Positions 43,988 to 53,340 of a stretch of 64,000 nt of DNA are shown here, piece after piece. The position numbers were made by a program, and so were the translations under genes. A model generated the notes under the pieces. The model had not been told where the DNA came from. It did not search any database and saw only the letters and a list, made by a program, of their open reading frames with translations. Each line of letters begins with the position of its first letter. Position 1 is the stretch's first letter. The DNA comes from Glutamicibacter halophytocola (GTDB lineage Bacteria; Actinomycetota; Actinomycetes; Actinomycetales; Micrococcaceae): contig NZ_CP012750.1 of the NCBI RefSeq assembly GCF_001302565.1, positions 3,162,001-3,226,000 on the forward strand. The letters run 5' to 3'.

Positions 43988-44165
43988 AGCGAATCATCCG
44001 ATGCTCTCATAGTCCGCCAACTTACTGAAATTCGTATATCCCCGCGACCTGTATATTTCGCACCCGCCCAATATTTAGGCCCCTCGTAAATGCGCCACAA
44101 CAAGAGCACTAATTGCGGAGAGTACATCAGTCAATCTCTGGAGTTGAGCTTCAAAGCGTGGCAAG

Positions 44166-46232
44166 ATGAGTGAGGTGGAACACTCTAAGCATTCATTTCA
44201 TAAATTGGATTCGTACATCTCTATGCCCCGGCTCGGCGGCCTAGCTCTCTCCCCTGATGGAACGCGCCTGGTCACGACCATGAGCACCCTATCCGAGGAC
44301 GAAACCAGCTACGACAGCGCCTTGTGGGCCATCGATCCCAAAGGCCAAGCCCCGGCGCGCAGGCTCACCTTCGGAGAACAGGGCGAATCGCAGCCCCAGT
44401 TCACCGCCAGTGGCGATCTGCTTTTCGTGGCCAAGCGCTCCAGCAAGGACGACGCCAAGCCCGAAGGCTGGTTGCTCCCGTCCGAAGGCGGTGAAGCCCG
44501 CCCGGTCATCTCCCACCCGGCCGGCGTCCAGTCTCTGCAGGCCTGCGAGCAATCCCCGCAAACCATCGTCCTGCGCACCAGCGCACATAGCCGCGTCAAG
44601 GACCTTGAAGCCGAAGAGAAACTGCGCACGGCCCGCAAGGACAAGAAGGTCTCTGCGATTTTGCACACCGGTTATCCGGTGCGCTACTGGGACCATGACC
44701 TCGGCCCATCCACCCCGCACCTCTACACCGGCACACTTCCAGAGAATCAGGATTCTGCCCGTACCGAGCTCACGGATCTAACCCCGGGCATCGGCGCGAA
44801 CCTCCAGGAGGCCGCCTTTGATGTGGCACCCAATGGCGAATTCCTGATCACCGAGTGGCAGGTGAACGAAGGACGGGCCTCCCTGGCCCCGGGCCTCATG
44901 CGCATCGACATGCACAGCGGCGCCCAGGATCTGCTCCTGGCCCCAGATGACACTTTTGAGTACACGCTGGGCAAGATCAGCCCAGATTCCAAAGAGCTGG
45001 TCTACGCTCGCTGGCACCGCTCAACAGCAGATACTGCACCGGTCTTCGAACTGTGGCTGATGCACTTGGCCGATGGATCCACCCACCAGATTGCTGCCGG
45101 TTGGGACCGTTGGGTCAATGACATTCAATGGGTTCCCAATGGGCGTTCGATGCTGCTGATCGCGGACGACAACGGGCACAGCCCGATCTTCCACCTGAGC
45201 CTGTACAACGACAAGATCACCCGGCTGACCGACGAAGGCAGCTTCACAGACGTGGCCATCAGTCGTGATTCCCGCACCGCCTACGCGCTGCGTTCCAGCT
45301 ACCTGTACCCTGCCGAGCCGGTAGCGGTGGACCTGACCCATGTCCACGAGCTTGAAGCCGGCGACTTCGCCGATCTGACCCAGTTGCTCTCCCCTGCGCC
45401 CCGCCCGCAGCTTCCTGGAACACTGGCTGAGGTCACCACCACCGCGGAAGACGGTTCCACGGTGCGCGCCTGGCTGGCGTTGCCAGAGTCGGCATCGGCG
45501 CAGAACAAGGCACCGCTGCTGCTGTGGATCCATGGCGGGCCGCTGGGCTCGTGGAACGCATGGAGCTGGCGCTGGAGCCCCTGGCTGTTGGTGGCCCAGG
45601 GCTACGCAGTATTGCTGCCCGACCCTGCCCTGTCCACCGGCTACGGCCAGGAATTCATCCAGCGCGGCTGGGGACGCTGGGGCCAGGAACCATTCACGGA
45701 CCTGATGGCCATCACCGATGCGGCCGAGGCCCGTGACGACATCGACGAAGCCCGCACGGCAGCGATGGGTGGTTCCTTTGGCGGCTACATGGCCAACTGG
45801 GTGGCCGGACATACCGACCGCTTCAAGGCCATCGTCACCCACGCAAGCTTGTGGGCACTGGAGGGCTTCGGCAAAACCACCGATGCGGCCTTCTACTGGA
45901 CCCGCGAGATGAGCCCGGAAATGCGCGAGCTGAATTCTCCGCATCATTCGGTAGGCAATATTGTCACGCCGATGCTGGTGATCCACGGCGACAAGGATTA
46001 CCGAGTGCCCATCGGCGAAGGACTTCGCTTGTGGTACGAGTTGCTGGCAGATTCCGGTTTGCCGCAAAAGGAAGACGGCAGCACCGAGCACCAGTTCCTG
46101 TACTTCCCGGATGAGAACCACTGGATCCTCTCCCCGCAGCACGCCAAGATCTGGTACGAAGTCGTCACCGAATTCCTGTCCCAGAAGGTCTTGGACAACG
46201 CGCCTGGCGAACTGCCCGAGCTCCTGGGCTAG
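44166..46232 (+). CDS. S9-family prolyl oligopeptidase (acylaminoacyl-peptidase-like)
   Basis: The 688-residue serine peptidase has an N-terminal beta-propeller (residues about 15-400, repeated phrases such as LSPDGTRLV, QPQFTASGDLLFV and VAISRDSRTAYAL) and a C-terminal alpha/beta-hydrolase domain. The catalytic triad is visible: Ser537 in GGSFGGYM, Asp611 in HGDKDYRVP and His652 in PDENHW. The oxyanion segment IHGGPLGSW precedes it. No signal peptide is seen, so it is cytoplasmic and would cleave short or N-acylated peptides. No convincing ribosome-binding site precedes ATG 44166. Confidence 0.92.
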   Translation: MSEVEHSKHSFHKLDSYISMPRLGGLALSPDGTRLVTTMSTLSEDETSYDSALWAIDPKGQAPARRLTFGEQGESQPQFTASGDLLFVAKRSSKDDAKPEGWLLPSEGGEARPVISHPAGVQSLQACEQSPQTIVLRTSAHSRVKDLEAEEKLRTARKDKKVSAILHTGYPVRYWDHDLGPSTPHLYTGTLPENQDSARTELTDLTPGIGANLQEAAFDVAPNGEFLITEWQVNEGRASLAPGLMRIDMHSGAQDLLLAPDDTFEYTLGKISPDSKELVYARWHRSTADTAPVFELWLMHLADGSTHQIAAGWDRWVNDIQWVPNGRSMLLIADDNGHSPIFHLSLYNDKITRLTDEGSFTDVAISRDSRTAYALRSSYLYPAEPVAVDLTHVHELEAGDFADLTQLLSPAPRPQLPGTLAEVTTTAEDGSTVRAWLALPESASAQNKAPLLLWIHGGPLGSWNAWSWRWSPWLLVAQGYAVLLPDPALSTGYGQEFIQRGWGRWGQEPFTDLMAITDAAEARDDIDEARTAAMGGSFGGYMANWVAGHTDRFKAIVTHASLWALEGFGKTTDAAFYWTREMSPEMRELNSPHHSVGNIVTPMLVIHGDKDYRVPIGEGLRLWYELLADSGLPQKEDGSTEHQFLYFPDENHWILSPQHAKIWYEVVTEFLSQKVLDNAPGELPELLG

Positions 46233-46249
46233 CCACATCACGCACCGGC

Positions 46250-46280
46250 TGCCGGGGTAGCGCTTACTGCTGCCCCGGCA
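46250..46280. terminator. Possible terminator between S9 peptidase and membrane protein genes
   Basis: TGCCGGGG (46250-46257) pairs with CCCCGGCA (46273-46280) around a 15-nt loop between convergent genes. The right arm lies in the 3' end of the minus-strand gene, and there is no T run, so this is tentative. Confidence 0.4.
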
Positions 46281-48840
46281 ATACCACCGGCTGCGGCGCA
46301 TCCCCGCCGGCCCCGCGGCTGGCCAGAACCAGGTCGCGGGCACGCTTGGCCACGTCTGCATCGCGTTCATCGAGCAGGGCGACCAGGCGTTGCAAATGAT
46401 CAGCCCGTGCGGCATAACCCGAGCCAAGACGCTCGGACAGGCTCATGGTGGACAGTTCCTCGGCTTCGCGCCAAGCCATCATCAGCGCGCGTTCGAAGAG
46501 ACGCTGCCCCGCTTCATCAGCATGCCCCGACTCCGAGGCACCCAAAACAGCTACGGCGTTGATCTGCGAATCGTCCAGGCCCAGGGCCAAGCGCTCCAAC
46601 CGCCGCCGTGCCTGTTGCAGCGAGCGCGAACCGCGGGAGAACCGGTTGAAGCGCGAGGTGGCACCCAACAGGTACTGAACCAGTTGGATCAGGTTGAGCA
46701 CCGTGAAGAAGAACATGAACGTGAGGATCCAGAACAACAACGTCGCGTTGTAGTCAGGTTCTTCATATCCAGCGCGTTTGAGCACCGTCGCGAAGTCCTC
46801 GGCCGCATGGGCCACTTCCATCGACGGGTATCGGGATTCATAGATGCTTCCGTACTCCCAACCGCTAGTTGATCCCCACGAGGCAGTCCCGCTGATGACA
46901 GCACCTGATATCAGGCCGGGCATGATCCCCTTGCCTTCGTCGGTGATCAGCAACGGAATAATTGTCAGGTTTTCGGGCAGTTCCTGGCTTACTGGATCCA
47001 TCCGATCCTTGTATTCGTTCTTGATCCTCCAAATGGCCTGCCGCACGCTTTGAGGCGTTGACTCGCGATATTCCGAGCCATCCCTGTTGTGCAGCTCCAG
47101 ATAGGATTCCGCGTCGCGAACGGCTACCAACAGGTGCTGTTCTACCTCGAAGTCTTCTTCCATGTACCGGCGGATCTCGGCCTCGTCAATCAAACCGGCC
47201 TTGTCATCGAATTCCAAGAACATGCCTTGGCCCGACCCATCGTAGGTTGCCTGCGGTTTTTTGGTCACCGAGTACACGATGCTTCCCGCAGCAATGAGGC
47301 TGGCGCATAGCAGCACCGCGAGCAAGCCAATGATTTTGGCCCGGCCAAGTTTCCCGGGTTCATCTTTGCCATGGGGCCGTGCCTGAGCCAGCTTGGCCAG
47401 CAGCCGCGCTGGCAAGGAGGCCTGTTGCGCGTTCGGCTTCTGCTTCTGGTCGGCGCTGAGCGTATCGCCGAGAATTGAACGAGCCACGCTGTTGGCGACA
47501 TGCAGCTGATGCAGGGCGCCGTGCTGCGAGACGGGTGCCAAGCCCAAGGTCGAGCGCAGCTGGTTATGCTCCGCGCCCACTTCCGGGATGGGCGGCCGCT
47601 TCCCATGTGGGTAGCGGCGCAGCTGCCGGATCAGCCGATGGGCAATACGTGAAAGCTGTTCTTCGGCGGCAGACCACGCCTGTACCGCATCGAGCTGCTC
47701 GATATCGCCTTGGGCGGCATCGAGAAGTGTACCCAAAGCCTCGCGAAGTGCTGCCAGATCCGCGCCGGCAACCATCTTTCCCGGTGCGCCTTCGAGGCGA
47801 ATCAGCAGCGCTGTCGCCGCATCGTTGATCGGACTGCTCAGCTTGTCGAAAGTGGAACCGGTACCGGCCAGGCGCGCATGCACCGATCCGGCACCCATGA
47901 GGCTGTCAGCCAAGCCGGTCAGCTTGCGCGTGGTGGCTTCAAAGGCCGCAAGCTTCTCGCCGGTTTCCTTGCCCAGGCATTGCTCGCGGTCAAAGAGTGC
48001 ACCGACCAATGGGTCCTCATTGCGGGCGGCATTCAGCGACAGCTTCTGCAGCTGCATCCATGCTGAGGTGAAACCTTCGGGACGCCTCGAGGCCTCGGTG
48101 GCGGCGTATGTGGCCTCCAATGCTTCCAAGTCCAGTACCACGCGGGCCAGCTTGCGCTGGGCCACCGCCAGGCGACGGTGCCTCGATTCCCACCGGGAAC
48201 GGAAGCGCAACGCAGGAACAAGAAACGCCGCCGTGAGCATGGCACTAAGTCCGACCACGGAGAACCAGAAAATGACCGAGCTCGTCGCCGATCTATCCAG
48301 CACCACCGACGCGGTATGCGCGGCGGCGACCACTGCCTTGGATCCATGGCCTACGGAAACATTCTTGGTGAAGGCCTTCTCGATGTCGTAGCTCAAGTCG
48401 GTATGCGCATCATCGCTGCCAGCAAGATTCCTGGCCAGCGCTACTCCGCTAAAGCGTTCCTCGACATCCGTATCCTTGGTTTCAAAGTTATCCAGCTTGG
48501 AAGAGATGATGATCTGGTTATCTGGAATCTCGCCGCGCAGCTTTTCGTCACCGGTCAGCCAACGGTCCACCAGGATCAGGGTCAGCGGTTGCGAAGAACG
48601 CACTGGGTGCGCAGCCAGTTCCGCATCGACGTGTTCCTGGGTGATATTGAAATCTTGTTTTCCCTTGATCTGGACGGTGACTTCATAGGGCAGCGGCACG
48701 CTGGCGGCGTGCACTGCGAACCCGGCGCGAACCCCCAGCAAGGTGGTCACCAGAGCAAGAAAAATCGCTGCAAAAGCCGTCCAATGATAGGGACGGCGCA
48801 AGCGTCGGCCCATCGAATCGTGCATCAATCGTGCGGCCAT
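46264..48840 (-). CDS. Large multi-pass membrane protein (possible DUF5129-like)
   Basis: The 858-residue protein has a membrane segment near residues 22-44 followed by an extracytoplasmic domain (about 50-185; VTVQIKGKQDFNITQEHV) and a second segment near 190-215. A long helical cytoplasmic region (220-490, SRRPEGFTSAW, QLDAVQAWSAAEEQLSRI) comes next. A third segment near 505-527 precedes a second outer domain (530-690), and a fourth lies near 700-725. The arrangement is symmetrical: two outer domains and two helical cytoplasmic parts. It overlaps the upstream gene by one base, so the two are translationally coupled. Function unknown; a cell-envelope or signalling role is a guess. Confidence 0.7.
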   Translation of the reverse strand: MAARLMHDSMGRRLRRPYHWTAFAAIFLALVTTLLGVRAGFAVHAASVPLPYEVTVQIKGKQDFNITQEHVDAELAAHPVRSSQPLTLILVDRWLTGDEKLRGEIPDNQIIISSKLDNFETKDTDVEERFSGVALARNLAGSDDAHTDLSYDIEKAFTKNVSVGHGSKAVVAAAHTASVVLDRSATSSVIFWFSVVGLSAMLTAAFLVPALRFRSRWESRHRRLAVAQRKLARVVLDLEALEATYAATEASRRPEGFTSAWMQLQKLSLNAARNEDPLVGALFDREQCLGKETGEKLAAFEATTRKLTGLADSLMGAGSVHARLAGTGSTFDKLSSPINDAATALLIRLEGAPGKMVAGADLAALREALGTLLDAAQGDIEQLDAVQAWSAAEEQLSRIAHRLIRQLRRYPHGKRPPIPEVGAEHNQLRSTLGLAPVSQHGALHQLHVANSVARSILGDTLSADQKQKPNAQQASLPARLLAKLAQARPHGKDEPGKLGRAKIIGLLAVLLCASLIAAGSIVYSVTKKPQATYDGSGQGMFLEFDDKAGLIDEAEIRRYMEEDFEVEQHLLVAVRDAESYLELHNRDGSEYRESTPQSVRQAIWRIKNEYKDRMDPVSQELPENLTIIPLLITDEGKGIMPGLISGAVISGTASWGSTSGWEYGSIYESRYPSMEVAHAAEDFATVLKRAGYEEPDYNATLLFWILTFMFFFTVLNLIQLVQYLLGATSRFNRFSRGSRSLQQARRRLERLALGLDDSQINAVAVLGASESGHADEAGQRLFERALMMAWREAEELSTMSLSERLGSGYAARADHLQRLVALLDERDADVAKRARDLVLASRGAGGDAPQPVVLPGQQ

Positions 48841-50342
48841 CAGTGCTTCCCGCCATCCTGCCAGAAGGTCCTGAGCACCGAAATCGGATCGTTGGTTTTG
48901 GCTGCCGAGCTGGGCAGGAAGGAGCGCATTTGCTCAACCAGCTTTGCCTCGGCCTTCACCTGGGCTGCTTCTGCTTGAGCCAAGGCACCATCCATCAATG
49001 AATCCAGTTCGTCGCGCAGCACCCACAGGTCTTCCAGCAATTCGGCGGCCTGCTGCACGGTGGGCTTGGACTTTGCTCGTTCGTGGAACTGGTCGAGTGC
49101 ATCGGTGTGGGTGACAATTGCCGTGCGAACCTGCGGGGCAATATCCAATTGGGCGGCCCCGTCGCCGTCGAGGAACCGCACCAACAGCTCCAGCCCGCCT
49201 CGGTGCTGTTCAATGATCTGGTTCCACGACTTCACAGAGCTGCTGGCCGGTCCCTGCAGGCTGCGAGCTAGCTCAACTGCCCGGCGCAACAGGGAAAGGT
49301 GTTCGGACTGCTGTTCAAGTTGCTGTGCCTGGGCTTCAGAAATTCCAGCACCAGCGCTGGTGTCGACGAGGCTGGTTGTGTGTGAATCATGGCTGGCAAG
49401 GGCCTGCTCTCGCTGCACCTGGATTTCGTGCAAGGTCAGGGCGCTGCGATTTCCTGGCTGCACGTCAAAACGCGTGGCCGGAATGCGCCGAAGCGCATTA
49501 AGATCCTGCTGAATAGAGGATTCCCAGCGTTCGGCCTGTTTGGTTCGCTTTTGGGCAGCCGCTTGCAGCAAATTGCGGCGCTTCTTGCGCAACCCGAAGG
49601 ACACGAGCACGGCAACGATGAGAGCCAGCACTCCGAAGACGATCGACAAGGCGATCTTCTGATCCAGCGGGGCACGAAGGTTTTCAGTGGCAGACATCGC
49701 GACAGCGCTGATTCCATCGGTGTAGTCGCCAGCTTCAAAGTCCGCCTTGCCAGCTTCCAGGATCTTGTCTTGGCTGCCTGGTTCGGTTTCCCTGACGTTG
49801 CGCCCGGGATCAACAAAAACCTCGACTTCCCCATCGGCCGATTCCGGAAGCATCACGCCCACCGCAATCCAGCCCTCGCCTACGTAGCCTTTGGTTTTTC
49901 CGTTCTCCAGCCAGTCATCGCTGAGCGCGTCGCTGTCCCCGAACATCAGCATGCCACGGACGAGTTGGCTCGCGCCCTTGAGGTTATTGGGCTTTTTATC
50001 TACACCGAGAAGAATCTTGGCGTTTTGCCCATCCACTGCCTCACGGACTGCGTCCATGATTTTTTGTGAATCGATGTCATCGATCGCTGCATCCGTCACG
50101 GCCAGGTAGAACTTGCCTTCTTGGGCAGTGACCGAGGGGATCAAGATGGTGTCTTTGTCGTCTGACTCGCTGCTTGGCGACGACGACGGGTATACCGGTT
50201 CAGAAGAATCAGTGGAAGCTGCCCAGACGGCGCCCTGCACCGGAGCACTGACCGTGCCAATGCCCAGGGTGCCCGCCATGGCCACCGCACTGGCCAGCAA
50301 AACAGTGTAGCGAAGTGGTCGTCCACGGCTGAAGCGAGTCAT
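48840..50342 (-). CDS. Membrane protein with TPM-like extracellular domain and helical cytoplasmic tail
   Basis: The 500-residue protein starts with a signal/anchor (LLASAVAMAGTLGIGTVSAPVQGAVWA) and a Ser-rich stretch (SSSPSSESDD). An extracellular alpha/beta domain (KFYLAVTDAAIDDIDSQKIMDAVREAVDG... VGVMLPESADGEVEVFVDPG) resembles the TPM/Psb32 fold seen in actinobacterial membrane proteins. A membrane helix near residues 236-258 is followed by a long coiled-coil-rich tail (AQAQQLEQQSEHLSLLRRAVEL). Its last codon shares a base with the start of the 858-residue partner, so both probably act as one complex. Confidence 0.7.
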   Translation of the reverse strand: MTRFSRGRPLRYTVLLASAVAMAGTLGIGTVSAPVQGAVWAASTDSSEPVYPSSSPSSESDDKDTILIPSVTAQEGKFYLAVTDAAIDDIDSQKIMDAVREAVDGQNAKILLGVDKKPNNLKGASQLVRGMLMFGDSDALSDDWLENGKTKGYVGEGWIAVGVMLPESADGEVEVFVDPGRNVRETEPGSQDKILEAGKADFEAGDYTDGISAVAMSATENLRAPLDQKIALSIVFGVLALIVAVLVSFGLRKKRRNLLQAAAQKRTKQAERWESSIQQDLNALRRIPATRFDVQPGNRSALTLHEIQVQREQALASHDSHTTSLVDTSAGAGISEAQAQQLEQQSEHLSLLRRAVELARSLQGPASSSVKSWNQIIEQHRGGLELLVRFLDGDGAAQLDIAPQVRTAIVTHTDALDQFHERAKSKPTVQQAAELLEDLWVLRDELDSLMDGALAQAEAAQVKAEAKLVEQMRSFLPSSAAKTNDPISVLRTFWQDGGKH

Positions 50343-50400
50343 GAAATCTACTGTATCAACAGTGCGTTGACTAACTATTGCGGTTCGCCTCGGGGTACTC

Positions 50401-51327
50401 CTAGGTTTGCAACTCAGTCCAGTTGCGCCCGGCCCTGCCTAATTTATCGGGGTTCGAAACTTGCATGATGCGCTGGATGGATCCCGAGACAACATCAATG
50501 ACCAACACGTCTTCCCTGCCCTCCATGGCGAACAGCAAAGCCGGCTCGCCATTGATGTGGCCGGTGCAGATACGGCGCCCAGGGTTCTTTCGATCCACCC
50601 CAATCATGAATCGAGCGATCTTTTGCGCGCCATAGACCGGATTAAGCGCGGCACGCACCTTCCCGCCGCCGTCGGAGTAGAGCACCGCGTCCTGGGCCAG
50701 CAACCTGACCAGCCCGTTGATGTCGGCACGATGGATGGCTTGTACGATCTCGGTCAGGAGAGACGCGACACGGGAGACTTCAAGTTGCGGGGCTTGGGCT
50801 TGGCCGAGCTTCTTGGCGGCGCGGCTGAGCAATTGCCTCACTGCTGCCGGCGAGGTTTCCAAGACCGGGGCGATTTCGGCAGCGGTATATCCCAGGGCAT
50901 GGTGAAGCACGTAGGCAGCCCGGGACTGGGCTGAGAGCTCCTCGAGCAGAAACAGGACGCCGAGCCGCAGCATCGAATCGTTGATCGCGGCCTCTTCGGG
51001 CAGCGCATTCTGGTCGATCGGCTCGGGAAGCCAGGAGCCGACATAGTCGGTGCGCTGATGCTGGGCCGAGCGCAGCACATCAATGGATCGGCGAGTCGTC
51101 AGCGTGGTGAGGAACCCTGGCCAGTTCTCCACTGCGGCGACCTGATGGGGCTCAAGCTTGAAAACCTGTTCACCGACTGCGGCAACCACGTCTTCCGCTT
51201 GAGCCCACACGCCGAGCATGTTGTAGGCCAGCATCGTCAGCCGGGGCTTGGCCTCTTGCCATTGCTCCAGCGCCATGCGGGCATCGCGTTGTTCCACGCG
51301 CCCGATCGTATCAGCAGGTCCTGCCAT
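50401..51327 (-). CDS. ECF41-type (SigJ-like) sigma factor
   Basis: The 308-residue protein has sigma region 2 (LTMLAYNMLGVWAQAEDVVAAV) and region 4 HTH (LGYTAAEIAPVLETSPAAVRQLLSRAAKKL). A C-terminal SnoaL-like domain of about 120 residues (FMIGVDRKNPGRRICTGHINGEPALL) controls activity in ECF41 members instead of an anti-sigma factor. The ATG at 51327 overlaps the stop of the AhpD-like gene as TAATG; a longer frame to 51378 would run into that gene. Pairing with a carboxymuconolactone-decarboxylase-like gene is the hallmark of ECF41, whose target promoter (TGTCACA-N16) is present upstream. Confidence 0.92.
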   Translation of the reverse strand: MAGPADTIGRVEQRDARMALEQWQEAKPRLTMLAYNMLGVWAQAEDVVAAVGEQVFKLEPHQVAAVENWPGFLTTLTTRRSIDVLRSAQHQRTDYVGSWLPEPIDQNALPEEAAINDSMLRLGVLFLLEELSAQSRAAYVLHHALGYTAAEIAPVLETSPAAVRQLLSRAAKKLGQAQAPQLEVSRVASLLTEIVQAIHRADINGLVRLLAQDAVLYSDGGGKVRAALNPVYGAQKIARFMIGVDRKNPGRRICTGHINGEPALLFAMEGREDVLVIDVVSGSIQRIMQVSNPDKLGRAGRNWTELQT

Positions 51328-51761
51328 TAACCGCGTACTGGTGGTTCGAGCTGAGTGGTGATGGCGATGCGGTTCCAAACGTTGATCGTGGCAATGGCCA
51401 AGATCAGGTTTCCGATTTCTTCTTCGCTGAATTCTTCGGCCGCGTCGTTGAATACCTCGTCGCTCACACCGTGCATTGCATCCAGTCGAGTGACCTCGTC
51501 GGTCAATCGCAGGGCAGCACGCTCTGCGTCGTTGAATAGAGGCGAATCGTTATACGCGGCCACGGCGAAGAGCTTGGCTGCAGGAATGCCCATGTTCATC
51601 GCATCATGCGAGTGCATGTCCGTGCAGAAAGAACAGCCATTGAGGATTGATGCACGGAGCTTGACCAGTTCATAGAGTTCCTTGGGCACCGCGGAACTGG
51701 CATAGGATTCCAGTCCCAAGACAGCTGCGTAGCCCTTCTTGTGGGTCTTGCTCAAGTTCAT
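51327..51761 (-). CDS. Carboxymuconolactone decarboxylase/AhpD-like protein
   Basis: The 144-residue protein carries the AhpD-type CxxC active site in NGCSFCTDMHSHDA near residue 46, with the flanking His. Such proteins act as thiol peroxidase partners or, in ECF41 loci, as unknown redox enzymes. ATG 51761 is chosen because GGGAG lies 8 nt before it; the ATG at 51767 is too close. It is transcribed ahead of and coupled to the sigma factor gene, from a predicted ECF41 promoter. Confidence 0.9.
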   Translation of the reverse strand: MNLSKTHKKGYAAVLGLESYASSAVPKELYELVKLRASILNGCSFCTDMHSHDAMNMGIPAAKLFAVAAYNDSPLFNDAERAALRLTDEVTRLDAMHGVSDEVFNDAAEEFSEEEIGNLILAIATINVWNRIAITTQLEPPVRG

Positions 51762-51820
51762 GCGCATGGCATTGCTCCCGTTCTTTCGGCGTTCACGGCA
51801 ATTTTTATGCCCTCAATAGA

Positions 51821-51850
51821 TACGTCGTTTCAGGAGCTTTAACTGTGACA
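51821..51850 (-). promoter_or_regulatory. ECF41-type promoter of the AhpD-like/sigma operon
   Basis: On the minus strand TGTCACA (51850-51844) is followed by 16 nt and then CGACGT (51827-51822). The known ECF41 consensus is TGTCACA-N16-CGTC; the -35 is perfect and the -10 differs by one base. This supports autoregulation by the encoded sigma factor. Confidence 0.7.
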
Positions 51851-51890
51851 CCCCCGGGGAAAAACTTTTCAAAGTTTTTCCCCGGGGGTG
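51849..51890 (-). terminator. Terminator of the branched-chain dehydrogenase operon
   Basis: A perfect 20-bp stem (51849-51868 with 51871-51890, CACCCCCGGGGAAAAACTTT on the left) lies just after the E2 stop. Its far end shares two bases with the ECF41 -35 element. Confidence 0.85.
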
Positions 51891-51903
51891 CCAGTGCGGT
51901 TTG

Positions 51904-53319
51904 CTAGTCGAGCAGCATTGCCGGTTCCTGCAGGATGGAAGCAACGTCAGCCATGAAGCGGGCCGAAAGGTCGCCATCGACTACGCGGTGGTCGAAAGAC
52001 CCACCCAGTGTGGTGATCCAGCGCGGAACCACCTCGCCGTCTACAACCCATGGCTTCTGGCGGATGGTGCCGAAGGCAACGATGGCCACCTCGCCCGGGT
52101 TGATGATCGGGGTGCCGGTATCAATGCCCAGCGCGCCGATGTTGGTGATGCTCAGCGAGCCGTCGCGCATATCCTCTGGACGAGTCTTGCCAGCACGGGC
52201 CGTGGTGGCCAACTCGTTCAGGGCAATGGCCAGTTCCTTCATGTTCAGGTTCTGGGCGTCCTTGATATTCGGGACCAGCAGGCCACGCGGGGTGGCTGCG
52301 GCGATGCCCAGGTTCATGAATCGCTTCTGGTGGATTTCGGCCCCGTTTGGCGTTTCCACCCAGCTGGCGTTCACCGACGGGTTTCGTGCCGCGGCCCAGA
52401 TGACTGCACGAGCCAGCACCAGCAGCGGCGAAACCTTGATGCCTTCGAAGTCTCGGGACTTCTTCAGGCGCTGCACGTATTCCATGGTGCGGCTGGCATC
52501 CACGTCAACGAAGATCGAGACATGCGGTGCGGTGAAGGCCGAATCGACCATGGCCTTGGCCGTGGCCTTGCGGACGCCGCGCACCGGAGTGCGCTCGACC
52601 CGGGCGTCGGCCAGCTGGCCGTGCGCCCAGTAGGTTGGCGCTGCCGCATGCTCGGCCTCGCGCTGGGCCTGGTAGCTGTTCACATCTTCGCGAGTAATCT
52701 CGCCCTGGGTACCGGTGCCGACAACATCATTGATATCGATGCCCAGTTCCTTGGCCAGGCGACGCACCGGGGGCTTGGCCAGCACGCGGTCGACAAAGCT
52801 CGCCACCGCAGGCTTGCGGCGGTCCACTTCTTCGCGTACGACGCTGCCCAGCGACTGGGCACGTCGGGAGATGGTATCCGCCAGTGCCGAACCGGAAGTG
52901 CGCACCGCTGCGGCACGGGTGCCTGCGGCCGAGGGGGCCGGACGGCTGGTGCGCTGGCGGCGTACCGACGAGTCCGCGGTGGGCCCGGAGCCGACCAGCG
53001 GGCCAGGTTCTTCCGAAGCCTGCGGGGTTGCAGTGTTCAGTGCTTCCGCCGGTTCTGGCACACCGGTTGGAGGTGCGGCGTTGCCGTCCTGGTCGATGCT
53101 GATCAGCGGGTGATCCACCAAGACGGTGTCGCCTTCGGCGGCATGCAGCGCGGTGACGACACCTGCGAAAGGGCACGGCAGCTCAACGAGCGACTTTGCG
53201 GTTTCGATCTCGACGAAGATCTGGTTGACCTCGACGGTATCGCCCACCTTGACTTTCCACGAGGCGATATCTGCTTCGGTCAGGCCTTCGCCCACATCGG
53301 GGAGGTTAAAAACTGTCAT
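51904..53319 (-). CDS. bkdC: Dihydrolipoamide acyltransferase E2 of branched-chain 2-oxoacid dehydrogenase
   Basis: The 471-residue E2 has one lipoyl domain (IETAKSLVELP, lysine about residue 42) and a Pro/Ala-rich linker (VRRQRTSRPAPSAAG). A peripheral subunit-binding domain (PPVRRLAKELGIDINDVVGTGTQGEITREDV near residue 181) and the catalytic acyltransferase domain with SFDHRVVDGD near the C-terminus complete it. It transfers the branched acyl group to CoA. It is the third gene of the operon after E1alpha and E1beta. No E3 (lipoamide dehydrogenase) is encoded here. Confidence 0.92.
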   Translation of the reverse strand: MTVFNLPDVGEGLTEADIASWKVKVGDTVEVNQIFVEIETAKSLVELPCPFAGVVTALHAAEGDTVLVDHPLISIDQDGNAAPPTGVPEPAEALNTATPQASEEPGPLVGSGPTADSSVRRQRTSRPAPSAAGTRAAAVRTSGSALADTISRRAQSLGSVVREEVDRRKPAVASFVDRVLAKPPVRRLAKELGIDINDVVGTGTQGEITREDVNSYQAQREAEHAAAPTYWAHGQLADARVERTPVRGVRKATAKAMVDSAFTAPHVSIFVDVDASRTMEYVQRLKKSRDFEGIKVSPLLVLARAVIWAAARNPSVNASWVETPNGAEIHQKRFMNLGIAAATPRGLLVPNIKDAQNLNMKELAIALNELATTARAGKTRPEDMRDGSLSITNIGALGIDTGTPIINPGEVAIVAFGTIRQKPWVVDGEVVPRWITTLGGSFDHRVVDGDLSARFMADVASILQEPAMLLD

Positions 53320-53340
53320 TTCTACTCCTTGGGTCCCGCT

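Noticed and set aside
45021..46427. 468-codon minus-strand frame over the S9 peptidase
   Set aside because: Antisense of the peptidase catalytic domain; no family features.
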